A stretch of 64,000 bases of DNA from Notolepis coatsorum (Eukaryota; Chordata; Actinopteri; Aulopiformes; Paralepididae). A program made the position numbers and the translations under genes. The first letter of the stretch is position 1; every line of letters starts with the position of its first letter. The notes beneath the pieces were generated by a model that was not told where the DNA came from, did no database searches, and was given only the letters and a program-made list of their open reading frames with translations. The stretch is taken from the NCBI GenBank assembly GCA_963971535.1, contig OZ020589.1:78826036-78890035 (forward strand), given 5' to 3'. Positions 11,961 to 24,960 of this stretch are shown piece after piece.

Positions 11961-12450
11961 TGTTTTTACCACGACGTGGGCATACAGGAATGGGGAGGAT
12001 GCAAAGCATGTTAGACGCATTGGACCCGTTGCTCGCAGAGTTTTCACTGCATATAGAACCAGCGCGACTCCCGAGAGGAGTTGTCACAGGGCTGTCAAAC
12101 ACAGGGCTGAAGCACTAGATGTCATAGCTTCCAAATTTGAAGGTGGGGGTATCGGGCTCAGCCCCTCCCTTGCAGCTGGAGTTGACGTGAAACACGGAAG
12201 TTATCAAATGCAAGGGAAACACGCACTGTCAAGTCTTGGCTCTAGGCAGAATCACGAATAGTGGTTTAAGAGAAGTTATTTATATTTTGAATGTGATTCA
12301 TTGCTCACTAGTTAGATTACACATTGTGCATGTTATGACTTTGAACGTCTGCCATTTCCACCACAAAGGGCACATACAAGTAACAATACGAGCCTTGAAC
12401 ATTATGCTAATAGCAGTAGCTGTACCATACCATCCGTCTACACTGAGGCT

Positions 12451-14488
<2,038 letters not shown>

Positions 14489-15339
14489 CTAGCAGGAAAA
14501 GAAAGAGGTTACATTAGGAAACATCTTAAAATCTCTGCCAAGTACAGAAACTGAAAACATTGCTAGTGTTTCAGTATAATGTCTCTACAGCAGGGTTGGG
14601 ATCAATTCACCCCCCCCCCCCCTCCCCAGATTGTGCAAAGATCAATAACAGATAGATATAGGAATCTAGGATTAAAGGAAACTCTCTATACAGAAGTCAA
14701 TAAGTCTCAGTAGCGGACAGTAGGCAATGTAACTCTGCATGGATCTAAGTCTATGAAAAATCTTCTTCCTCCAGCTTTGAACTCAATAATTATTCTAGCA
14801 CCACAGCAAATACTCTGCCCCTGTGGTGAGCAGTGGCCAGTTCCAGCAGCAATATGGTGGATGATGCTCAGTTGTGCTCTCAGCTTACTTCATCAGACCT
14901 GCCATCTCATCAGAACAGTGACCTACTGTCAGAGCAACCCAGGACGGCGGAGTGGGGGGGGGGTGGAATGATGTCACATTATTATGGCTTCTGGGAAGCA
15001 GCAGGAGTCACAACAGACACCCTCCTATGAGCGTCCACACCCCACCCACCTCTGCCACCGGAGCATTCTCCAGATAGCTTCCTGTCCGTATGGTTCATCA
15101 CATTACCACCACTCTCTAATGTCACAGAGAGCCAGGACTCAACAACCTATAGGTAGAACTGCTTGGAATTGGAACTGATGGGAATTATGCTAACCCATGA
15201 AATCTCTCTTTCTGAATATAAGCAACCTTGTCAGCGAATAAAGATTTTCATTGTAACAAGATGTCACAATTCCAGACATTTCCTATTTTGCTGTCAAGAT
15301 GAGAAGCACGTTCAGTCACAGACTCATACCCCCCCCGAC
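14489..15339. other. smad1 5' intron, no gene recognised
   Basis: Follows the acceptor. A C run lies near 14611-14622. Short frames at 14753-15178 have no recognisable family. Nothing else is supported. Confidence 0.5.
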
Positions 15340-15590
15340 ACTCAACTCGACCAGTCCTCGGCCAGTCCTTCATACCAGCGACCATCAGACTCCACAACAG
15401 TGGGCAGGGACTGCTGCCAGACATCCAACTACAACTACTAGGAACCTAAAAAGGACAATAACACTACCTTATGCATACTGCACCTTATGTGATACTGTGA
15501 ATACTGTATATTTCAGTTAGTTAGATAGTTAATTATATTGACTTGTTATATTGTTTACACTGCTTGTTTTTACTACCTGTACCTCCCCTC
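15340..15590 (+). mobile_element. LINE 3' end remnant
   Basis: CAGTCCTTCATACCAGCGAC and the following bases translate as QSFIPATIRLHNS, the typical C-terminal end of fish non-LTR reverse transcriptases. An AT-rich trailer of about 200 bp follows. Only the tail is left and the clade cannot be set. Confidence 0.5.
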
Positions 15591-15639
15591 CCCCTCCCCC
15601 ATGCTGCTATGATGCCTGAATTTTCGAGTAGGGTATATC

Positions 15640-15870
15640 TGCAGAACCGCAGACCCCAATGTCTGGGCGGGGCTTTGGGGCCTGTACTTGGAGTGGGCGG
15701 GGCTTCGGGGGCCTGTACACTGAGGTGTACTACTGCGCATGCAATGTTGGGCGGGGCTTCATAGTGCGCATGCGTGTGGAGCAAATATGTTTGTATGAGT
15801 TTCTAGCTCTGGTTTAACATTCATTCTTCTTCGTTGAAAAACAACCAATTATGTCTTTCAGTGAAAATGT
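15640..15870 (+). promoter_or_regulatory. GC-box / NRF1-type promoter-like block with ATG and splice donor
   Basis: Three GGGCGGGGCTT boxes (15666, 15697, 15750) and two NRF1-like palindromic sites, TGCGCATGCAA near 15733 and TGCGCATGCGT near 15765, fall within 130 bp. On the plus strand the next ATG (15852) opens MSFSEN and runs straight into AAT|GTAAGT, a strong donor. This could be the promoter and first exon of an unrecognised plus-strand transcript, an alternative smad1 promoter (no convincing minus donor seen), or regulatory DNA of a transposon. Confidence 0.4.
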
Positions 15871-16233
15871 AAGTACCTTAGGCCGGGGCACCTTCGCTAT
15901 TTTGGACATTAGGGCCTATTTTCCGTCTGTCATTTGCTTTAGTGGTGAGCTAACGTTAGCTAACGCACGCTCCGGGATTGCAGCTGGGGGCTAGTTCTGC
16001 ACTAACCTAACGTTAGCTAGCTAACGCACGTTAGCTAATATTCCCTGTAAACTCCCAACGCTATGTGAATGTGAAGTTGCTATTATTTTGGCCCACGTTT
16101 TGACTACTTTATTAATGTTGAACTAATGTTAAAGCTATGTTAAACATGAACCATTCTCACAAGGTGTTCAACTTCACATTCTCTGTTATTGTCGACCGCA
16201 ATACACATTGTCAACGTCATTGTAAAAAACTGC

Positions 16234-17134
16234 TTAACACATTAACTGCCACGCTTATATCCATCAATGTATGATCTTTGCCACCACTCTAAGCCTATGG
16301 AGATGTTCACCTTCTTTGCAGGGCTATAACTTTTTTAATTGTATTGCTAAATTGACATTACTATGGCCCATTCAACATCGATTATCTATCGTTCAGGATG
16401 TAGGAATGTTGTGCTTTTTCATTCATAGATTCATACGAAAATACCGTCTAGAATATAAATATGTTTTTATCGTTTTCTGCAGTAATTCCTAGAACGTGAG
16501 TTATAGGCATAAACGCATATATAGATTATCAACTGCCGTTTGTTGCCGATACACGTTATATTAAAAATTTCAACTGTACATGATCCTAAACGTTATGACT
16601 GATCATGCGCGGATGAACGGGGGGGGGTCGTTTATAATTCCGTGATCGTCAGTAAATGCTTTATGTAGTATGGGTGATATATTGATCAGAGCAGTTTGCA
16701 TTATTAATAATAAACACTCACGCTGAAAATGACGTCAGTGTCCTCTTACCGTTGGCCGATGAGACTGGAGGAAAAAGATCCCACTTATTTGACGGTGATC
16801 TACTCGATCCATTTCTGGTTTGTATAATAATAATAAACGCCCAAATCATATCGATTATTGAGTTATGGCAGCGATCCATATACACGACGTGTGTCTAGAG
16901 TCCTGCAACAATATGTGAGTGCCGGACGCATTTGCCCGGTGCATCGAGATCACAAGAGATCCATTTCCGGTTGTAACTCGCCAATCATCCACCAGGCGGC
17001 AGTATTGAAGCGTTGCAGAGTTGTGCAGGCTCCCACTGCATCAGACCAGGCTCCGTGAGGGCATTCTGAATACCATGGCGAAAAAATTAAATATGATCTC
17101 AATAACGTCGTACGCCGTGGAATGGCAGAATTAG
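16234..17134 (-). mobile_element. piggyBac-like element, copy P3
   Basis: Begins TTAACACATTAACTGCCACG at 16234. Read in reverse it follows P1 (6465-7397) throughout: GTTATAGCCCTGCAAA, TCATGCGCGGATGAAC in the CATGCATGATGG position, and the donor segment GGCCAACG|GTAAGA (on the plus strand near 16747). The start codon of the short exon has become ATC and, as in P1, one extra A shifts its frame. The distal TTAA has decayed (CAGAATTAG near 17130), so that end is approximate. Confidence 0.6.
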
Positions 17135-17996
17135 CATGACATTGAAACACGTTGTACAAGGTTTTGGGCGCAGGATGTGTTAATCAATCAAATCCCTTCA
17201 TAGTGCGCACAACTGCGTTTTATAACCTTGAGCAACATTCCTCTATTTTAGTCCAAAATGATAAACATGACTTGATGCTTTTTTCTTACATAGTACTGTT
17301 TATTTGTATATCTCTAAATGTCTTGATGAATTGAACATTAATGTATTATTCAGTACATTAAAATTAAACTTCTTCAACTTGAACCTGTGTGGAATGTGTA
17401 TCTGGTCATCTGTGTGTGATGGAGGAGATATGGTCAGCTGCCCGACAGAGCCTTTATCCTCTCCTCTGACGGAGGCTGTGTATGTTTGAACTGTAAAACC
17501 CCACAGTCAGAGCTACTGTACCAGATCTGTCTGAACGCCGCAGTCAGTTGTGGGGAGGAAACTGGAGGAAACCCACAAAGACACAGGAAGAACATGCCAA
17601 CTCCACACAGAAAGTACCTGGATTTGAATATAATATTTGCATCTCTGTGGGGTCATTATCAAAACAATCGCTTATCAAACCCATTGTGTTTACTGATATA
17701 TACCATATAAACCATTAAGAGTGGGTGTCAGACAAGAGGGAAGACTGTCAGGTTTTTAAACTGTGGATATCAAACAGAAGGTAAAGATGACTTTGAACTG
17801 TACAGTAACAGTAATCCAGAACTATTTCATTGCACTGTAAAGAAACATATTTTATAGTATGTCACATCATTCATGTCTTTCACATTCTACTAAAACTGAA
17901 TCAAACCATAAACAATGTGGCCTGTTAGGATGTTAGATCCTAATGTGAAAAACTGATTTTATATGTCTGAGGAGAAGACTGGTACAGTACTCATGA
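17135..17996. other. Intergenic/intronic, old repeat fragment only
   Basis: The GGAGGAAACCCACAAAGACA region at 17565-17610 is a fragment of a repeat commonly met in fish intergenic DNA. Nothing else is recognised, and the short frames here are not supported as genes. Confidence 0.4.
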
Positions 17997-18165
17997 CCAG
18001 TTCATTAATCTCTCATCTATGTAACTAACCAGTTCATTAATCTCTCATCTATGTAACTAACCAGTTCATTAATCTCTCATCTATGTAACTAACCAGTTCA
18101 TTCATCTCTCAACTATGTAACTCTAACCAGTTCATTAGTCTCTCCATCTATGTAACTCTAACCAT
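17997..18165. repeat. 32-bp minisatellite
   Basis: About five units of CCAGTTCATTAATCTCTCAT plus CTATGTAACTAA. The first three are nearly identical and the last two are diverged. Confidence 0.92.
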
Positions 18166-18347
18166 ATTTGCATATCTTGTATGTCACACATTTAATAGTA
18201 CTGTATATGATTGAATTGATTGATTGAACACTTTAATGAACAGATTGCAGAATGGGTACAAACAGTACAGTACAGCTCAATACACACAATTATTATTATT
18301 ATTAATTATTATTTGTAGATCTGGTATGTCATAAATGTCTAGATCAG

Positions 18348-18500
18348 GGGTGGACAACCCACGGCTCGTGAGTTGCATGTGGCTCTTTGGCCGTCAATGT
18401 GTGGCTCTTCCATCCATAAAAAAAAGAAAATATTATAATTATAATGTCTTTTTATTTTATTTTTTTATGTTACTCATTCCATAAGGACATAGAATAAACA
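18348..18500 (+). mobile_element. hAT-Charlie-like left end fragment
   Basis: CAGGGGTGGACAACCCACGG followed by GCTCGTGAGTTGCATGTGG is a known style of hAT (Charlie-group) terminus. The rest of the element is missing or replaced by the family D copy from about 18510. Just upstream (18228-18290) is a stretch that recurs at 55009-55060 inside another hAT element (ACAGATTGCAGAATGGGTAC and CAGCTCAATACACACAATT). Confidence 0.5.
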
Positions 18501-18619
18501 TTTACAGATTTTTAATGGTCCATTTGCATGTTCTTGGTATCTGAATCTAGGGATCTCAGGGAATGTATTCCCAGTGTCAGAAATAGTGTGTCTGTTACTA
18601 GGCTTGAGTAAATTGTAAT

Positions 18620-20023
18620 TAGGGATGCACCGATATGAAAATTGGCCACCGATACCGATCGTTCAACTAACACTATCGGCCGATACCGATACCGATACCG
18701 ATATTTGTATATTTGTATATAAGTATTTGTAAAAAAATTTAATTTTTTAATTTTTTTTTTTTTTTTTTTTTATGAAACTACTGTATATTTGTATGTGTAT
18801 GTTTGTATTTGTAGGCCTCTTTACTTACTTAAAAAAAGGAAACATCAAGAAATATGTTTATGGTATCACTATCTCTCTCCCAGTATCGTCTGGCGGCCTG
18901 CAGAGGGATACTATTTTCTCAACCAGAGCTTTCAACCAATGCAATGGAACCATTCTGGCGGCCTGCAGCGGGATACTATTCTCTCAACCAGAGCTTTCAA
19001 CCAATGCAATGGAACCATTTTGATAGCACCCACCTCCTGCTGTTCTTACCACCAATCGGCAAGCGTTTATTCATTTTCTACTTTCGGGCATGCCGCCATT
19101 GATCTGCTTGCGACTCACTCGAGAGCACATCACAACAAACTTAACGTAGCTAATACCTTAGCTGCCCGGCCCGCCGACCAGCGCTCCACAGCATAACCAA
19201 ATGAGACATAATGATTTTACTGCAACAAATGTTATAATAAAACAAAGCCTTTCTATACATTTGTCTGGTTGAAAACTTTATTAACAGATTGCAGAATGGG
19301 TAGTTTGGTACGGAATGAGCAACGGAATGGAACTGGCCTTGCTTACTTGCTGTGTTCGGGTAAATAATATGCTCCGTACCGGGAGCTCACGTTGATGCCT
19401 GGATGGTGCTAACTAACTAGCTACCGTACCGGGAGCTCACGTTGATGCCTGGATGGTGCTAACTAACTAGATACCGTACCGGGAGCTCACGTTGATGCCT
19501 GGATGGTGCTAACTAACTAGCTACCGTACCGGGAGCTCACGTTGATGTCTGGATGGTGCTAACTAACTAGCTACCGTACCGGGAGCTCACGTTGATGCCT
19601 GGATGGTGCTAACTAACTAGTAGCGGGTAGTTGGGTACAGAATGAGCAACGGAATGGAACTGAGCTATGAACGGACTCGGAGTAATGCCTTGCTGCTATG
19701 GGTAATAATAATATGCTGATGTTATTGTCCGTGTAACACTAACTATATAATGTTAATGCCACAAAACGAATGCCTTGTTAATCATAAGTAGTTACTTTGA
19801 TGCAGTAGCTTGTGTGTGTGTGTGGGGGACGGCGGGCGTTGTGCAGGTAGGTCGCGAGTGAACTTTTTTTTTTTTTTGCCTTTTGACGCTACACAAATTG
19901 ATGGGTTATTTATCGGCGACTGCTATCGGCACATTTGAGCTTATCGGCCGATAGGCCGATAGCAGTCAACAAGGCACTTATCGGCCGATACCAATACCCG
20001 ACCGATATATCAGTGCACCCCTA
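18620..20023. mobile_element. Non-autonomous hAT element, family E (1.40 kb)
   Basis: Termini TAGGGATGCACCGATATG and the reverse of TAGGGGTGCACTGATATA. The exact 8-bp duplication ATTGTAAT fits nTnnnnAn. Both ends are rich in ATCGGCCGATA palindromes. Inside are a two-unit duplication of about 62 bp (18890-19020) and the 50-bp minisatellite (19371-19620). No transposase is visible. The long open frames near 18772-19196 come from the duplicated stretch. Confidence 0.92.
19371..19620. repeat. 50-bp minisatellite, five units
   Basis: Five near-identical 50-bp units starting around TACCGTACCGGGAGCTCACG and ending CTAACTAACTAGC, with exact 50-base spacing of GGGAGCTCAC at 19381, 19431, 19481, 19531 and 19581. 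It lies inside the family E hAT. Confidence 0.97.
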
Positions 20024-20067
20024 ATTGTAATGAAATTGTAATGAATGGAGAATATCAATTATATAAA

Positions 20068-20098
<31 letters not shown>

Positions 20099-20587
20099 TG
20101 TGTATCTTTGACTGTGAATAACACCATGCTAAAATTTACCAGACCTGAAAAATCTAAGCAAATGAATAAAGGGAAGATTATAAAACAGAAGGTTTTGTAG
20201 ATACAGTACTGAATTCTGCCATCATTCTTCATCATATTGCAACATGTTTTTTTGCTAGACATTCACAGAGAGGTAGAGAAACTAACTGCGTTCTGTTTTA
20301 TGGCAATAACGTTCAGGTTTGTGGGAGATAATCCCAAAAAATGTACAGGGGCTGGTGTGAGCTGGGTAGGGTAGTTCTTCGAAATTCGAAAGCCCGGAGT
20401 CTCTTCCTTCAAAAGACTACACTCACTTTTGGCTGTGCCACTTCCTCCTGTCAATATGCGCCGGTTTCCGACTCAATGTCCTGAGATTTCTATAATCTTA
20501 TATTTCACTAATAACAGTTCAAATCATTGGTAAACAAACGTAATGCTGAAAATATACACGTTTACTGTATATCTCAGGCTTAAGAGG

Positions 20588-20812
20588 TTAACCCTGTGAG
20601 GCCCAAATTAAAAAGACATTAGCAACTTCAGAGGCCAGAGGGTGGGACATATTTACATTTACTATCAAATAGCACTGTGAGGCTGAACAACAGGACCAAT
20701 TGACTATACATGTGCTTAACATTTTTTAAATAAACATTTACAGACTTTTTTTTTAAATGGCTAAAAGTGATTTTGTAATTTTGCAACTGTGGGTCTCACA
20801 GGGTACTTTTAA
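20588..20812. mobile_element. 225-bp piggyBac-like MITE
   Basis: TTAACCCTGTGAGGCCCAAA at the left, with GGGTCTCACAGGGTAC then TTTTAA at the right. TTAA flanks it (20588-20591 and 20809-20812) and the left TTAA is shared with the end of family D copy 2. The start of a second copy (20809-20845) follows directly and is cut off by the next element. Confidence 0.8.
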
Positions 20813-20845
20813 CCCTGTGAGGCCCAAATAAAAAAGACATTAGCA

Positions 20846-21790
20846 ACTAGGCTTGGGCGGTATGACGGTATACCGGGGTATTTCGAAATACCGACGGTAT
20901 TGAAAATCAATACCGTCTAAACAGAGTTTTGTTGTAGTGCACACATGCGCCAGCAGAGGGCGAGACTAGTCCTCACTAGTGGGGCGAGCCATGCAGAGCT
21001 GGTTGTCTCTACACACAGGAGGAGGAGGAGGGGAACCCCGCTTCAGTGAGTGAAATTAAATGAGACATGCTTACCGTTGCTGGTGCTGCGGGCTAACTGG
21101 CTATTCTGAGAGCTAACTATAGTGTTGTGTATGATCACAACGGTGTTCACGCTTTACGGTAATGTTGCGACAGTGCTGTGAAAATACCGTAAAGCGTTGT
21201 GACGATAGTGTGTGTTGTTGTTGTGTGTAGGATGCTGCGGGCGAACTGCTACCATTCTGAGAGCTAACGTTAGCACTAGATGCTGCAGGCGAACTGCTAC
21301 CATTCTGAGAGCTAACGTTAGCACTAGATGCTGCGGGCTAACTGCTACCATTCTGAGAGCTAACGTTAGCACTAGATGCTGCAGGCTAACTGCTACCATT
21401 CTGAGAGCTAACGTTAGCACTAGATGCTGCGGGCTAACTGCTACCATTCTGAGAGCTAACATTAGCACTAGATGCTGCGGGCTAACTGCTACCATTCTGA
21501 GAGCTAACGTTAGCACTAGATGCTGCGGGCTAACTGCTACCATTCTGAGAGCTAACGTTAGCACTAGATGCTGCGGGCTAACTGCTACCATTCTGAGAGC
21601 TAACGTTAGCACTAGATGCTGCGGGCTAACTGCTACCATTCTGAGAGCTTAACGTTAGCACTAGATGCTGCGGGATAACTGCTACCATTCTGAGAGCTAA
21701 CAGTAGCACTAGATGCTGCGGGCTAACTGCTACCATTCTGAGAGCTAACGTTAGCACTAGATGCTGCGGGCTAACTGGCCATCTCCGTGA
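20846..21790 (+). mobile_element. hAT-like element left part, with 48-bp minisatellite
   Basis: Starts TAGGCTTGGGCGGTATGACG with CGGTAT/ATACCG palindromes, a terminus style widespread in fish. It interrupts the second copy of the 225-bp MITE after ATTAGCAAC. The matching right end is not found before the C-rich tract at 21819, so the element is truncated or its far end is unrecognised. Confidence 0.55.
21232..21778. repeat. 48-bp minisatellite, about 11 units
   Basis: Unit GCTGCGGGCTAACTGCTACC then ATTCTGAGAGCTAACGTTAG and CACTAGAT. Each unit carries the palindrome GCTAACGTTAGC. As 48 is a multiple of three, both strands stay open, which yields long but meaningless repeat frames (21154-21652). 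Confidence 0.97.
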
Positions 21791-21818
21791 TTTGTTTACT
21801 TGGTAACACGGGTTGCCA

Positions 21819-22078
21819 CCCCCCCCCCCCCCCCCCGCATCACCACCAACACCACCACCCCCACCAACACCACCACTACCATCACCACTACCATCCCCAC
21901 CAACACCACCACTACCATCACCACCACCACTACCATCACCACCAACACCACCACTACCATCACCACCAACACCACCACTACCATCACCACCACCACCACC
22001 ACCAACACCACCACTACCATCACCACCAGCAGTCCAGCACCACCACTAACATCACCACCAACACCACCACCAGCAGCA
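21819..22078. repeat. C homopolymer and CAC/ACC-rich simple repeat
   Basis: About 17 C, then about 240 bp of interrupted CAC, CCA and CAT triplets. The His/Pro/Thr-rich frames in three phases are artefacts of the repeat. Confidence 0.95.
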
Positions 22079-22316
22079 GTGAACGAATGCTGGTTCTGAG
22101 CAGGAATCTGGCAGCGTCTGGGACAATAAAGGAGGAAATGCATGCAGACCTCAGGATAAATGTGGCCATTCAGCGAGGTCCCTCGGGAGCCCTTCGCTAG
22201 CCGGGAGGTGCAAGCATTCTGGCTTTTAAAGAGAGGAAACAAGAGGGCATTAAGCACTCTCACAGTTCCACCTTCTTTTCTAACCATTCCGTTTGCAATT
22301 AGGAGGACATTTTAGT

Positions 22317-22317
<1 letters not shown>

Positions 22318-22386
<69 letters not shown>
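22318..22386. repeat. (CA)n microsatellite
   Basis: About 34 CA units with one TA interruption. A smaller CA tract lies near 22638-22680 and GT tracts near 22908-22940. Confidence 0.97.
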
Positions 22387-23556
22387 AGCCACATACAACA
22401 CACAAACCAGGGCTGATTTAAATGCAAATCCACTCAAATCAAATCCGGAACTCAAATTCAAATTCAGATACTTTAAAAGTGTCCTCGTGAGGTCATCATA
22501 ACCAGCCTACTAGTAAAAAAATAAGTATAAATTAGTGCTCTGTCACCTATGCTCTATGATCAAATGAACAGCGGTTACCTTCCACTCCAGGTTTGACCTG
22601 ATTAGAAAGACATCCTTTTCTTCAATCAGGCACACTACACACACACCCACACCCACACACACACACAGACATGCAAACACACAGTGATGTGTCCAAAATC
22701 TACCTCATCCTTCTACATACCCACTGAATCAGGGTGAGGAACGGATGCATCCTTCTCTGACAGTAAACATGGCGGTGTATTGAGTTTCCTATGAGCAGGA
22801 ACAATAACACGAGGAAGCCACTGTTTGTCTCACTACAGAGTTATTCTGGGACCTTTCAGATTGTGGGATAAATGGCCCTGTTTCCATCTGTGTCGGGCCA
22901 CCTTGCTGTGTGTGTGTGTGACGTGTGTGTGTGTGTGTGTGGCTTCATCACTCTGATAGATGGGGAAGAAGAGAAGTTTGATGAGAACAGGTGTTGTTTA
23001 CACCACACAGTGTGCATGTGTGTGTTGGGGGGCATTGGAAGCATTCTATTGCTAACCACCCTGACAGGAAAGCTGAAAGTTGCACCTATATTTAGCAGAA
23101 CTGCTCCCATCACATTGGCTAATCTAAAAAGTGACGAGTGGATCAACCAGTGGGAATGGAGGAGGGAGCGTTGAGGTGGGTGTGATAGAGAGAGATAGAG
23201 GGAGAGAGAAAGAGGGAGAGAGAGGGAGGAGAGCTCACTCACACACATACTAATACATTAATACAAGGGAGAGGAGGTTTATTGAATAGAAATGTGTAGT
23301 ATTTATACTGTTGCAGAGACAAAGTGCTTCAACAATAATTGGTCTCTTTTCCCAGTCACACCAGTAATAAAGCATGATGAATTTAACTGAATCTAAGAGA
23401 GGGAGACAGACAGAGTGACAGAAAAAGAGACAAACCGAGTCAGAAGACAATGCGAGTTTCACTCCAAGGGGAAACATCTTTGAGGGGCAGATATCCGCTG
23501 TGTCTCTCAGGCCCTTGCCAGGAATATGAGCACACGTGCACACGTGTACACAAACA
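22387..23556. other. Single-copy-looking intron sequence
   Basis: No gene and no recognised transposon. It contains a GA-rich tract at 23187-23232 and small CA/GT tracts. The short frames have no family features. Confidence 0.45.
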
Positions 23557-23697
<141 letters not shown>

Positions 23698-24190
23698 ACA
23701 GTGCCACCTGGGTGTTATTGTCCCATCATGGATCATGGCCCTCTTCATAAGGAGGAAGGAAACTGCCTGTGTGTATTTAGTTCTCCGTTTCTGTCATCAG
23801 CTACACACCAGCGACATCACTTCCTGGCTGCTGATGTCTGCAGATCTCTCCACAGGTGTTGGGTGGAAGACAGCACAGCTATGCCTATTTCCTATTCCAC
23901 CTCTCTTTCTTTCTTTCTCTCTCTCGCTCTCATATCTAATGTGGCTACTGGCTACTGCAATGATCAATTAATCAATTATTTTGCATAATCGTAATCCTTG
24001 TTTTAGGTCTGGGTCTTTACTTAAGATTCAGATCAATCAATATGTAAATGTTCACCTCATTCACCTCGTTCGCTCCAATGTCATTATTATTGTAGAACAA
24101 TGAGCAACATGCATCTCTTGGAAACGCAGCAAACGACAGCATTGATCTGGGTAGACTTTTGGATTTAAGCCGAATGAGGTATGAGACTAT

Positions 24191-24261
24191 TAACACATTC
24201 CCGCCCGGCCACGGACATGTCCGTGTTTCGAATCCAACGGTAGAGGGCCAACCACGGACAC
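24191..24261. mobile_element. piggyBac-like end fragment
   Basis: TTAACACATTCCCGCCCGGC then CACGGACATGTCCGTG resembles the 3' terminus of the TTAA family seen at 16234 (TTAACACATTAACTGCC). It includes the palindrome CACGGACATGTCCGTG. The rest of this copy is not delimited. Confidence 0.35.
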
Positions 24262-24390
24262 TGTAGCACTCAACACTTTGATGAACATTGTTACTCAGCT
24301 GATAGAGTTGTGCCCTTCCTGATGGCTTGTCGTACAGAACTTGTAAGTCGCTTTGGATAAAAGCGTCAGCTAAATGACTAAATGTAAGGT
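24262..24390 (+). mobile_element. L2 LINE 3' tail
   Basis: Nearly identical to the last 130 bp of the L2 at 60108-63666, read on the plus strand (GTCGCTTTGGATAAAAGCGT, then CAGCTAAATGACTAAATG). 5'-truncated. Confidence 0.9.
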
Positions 24391-24960
24391 TGTTTTGGCT
24401 TTTATTCCATTTTAATAACCTACTCAATGTCACTGAGCGGCACTGCAGATTTACCCCACTCTTGGAATTCTGAAAAGTGCATTACCGGCCAGATCCTCGT
24501 AGGGCATAACAAAAAATATTGTTTGTTTCCGGTTGCCGACCAACCTTGCCGATTTAGGTGCGACCCAATATATTTTATGAGTTTAAAAAAAAATAATAAT
24601 AATAATAATTTTTATTCTTTTAGAAATTTCATAGAAATCTTAGTCAAACCTTTAGTATTATGGATATTAAACATGCTGGCAGAGTATATGCATCCATGTT
24701 GTTGTGAACATTTTAATTAAATAAAGAAATTCCCTATCCATAGTCGCCGTGGGAAAGAATAAAATAAAAAAATTAAATAAATTCCCTACCTACCCATGCC
24801 TTAACACTTTCAGTGCCACCATGGGGCGCACGACTTAGTGCTTGAATGCCACCATTGGCGCTAATGTTAACGTTAATATCGCCTAATCTATGTTTTAAAT
24901 TATGGCTATGTGTCTAATCTGCCCGTCGCTTATCAAAGAATCATTTTCCAGTCAGTGCCA

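Larger units (their letters stand above)
9592..12450 (-). mobile_element. hAT-like repeat, family C, second (inverted) copy with insertions
   Basis: Begins TAGGGCTGCAACTAACTA at 9592 and continues with the reverse complement of the 7601-8785 copy up to about 12450. It is interrupted by long CA and GA arrays (10034-10345) and by the 1.54-kb TTAA element at 10417-11960. The two copies together form a large imperfect inverted repeat with a spacer of about 0.8 kb. The right boundary is uncertain. Confidence 0.55.
18510..20591. mobile_element. TTAA-type element, family D, copy 2 (left end truncated, hAT inside)
   Basis: Matches 10417-11960 from GTCCATTTGCATGTTCTTGG on and ends GGCTTAAGAGGTTAA at 20591. 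A hAT element of family E is inserted at ATTGTAAT (18612-18619 and 20024-20031). Copy 1 shows the uninterrupted site. Conversely this copy lacks the 417-bp MITE present in copy 1. Confidence 0.8.

Noticed and set aside
16858-17058. 66-residue plus-strand frame beginning MSYGSDPYTRR
   Set aside because: It runs antisense through the piggyBac-like copy P3 and has no counterpart in other copies.
21154-21652. 161- and 146-residue repeat proteins on opposite strands
   Set aside because: The 48-bp unit is a multiple of three, so it keeps six-frame openness in places. There is no start context, no family match and the two strands mirror each other.
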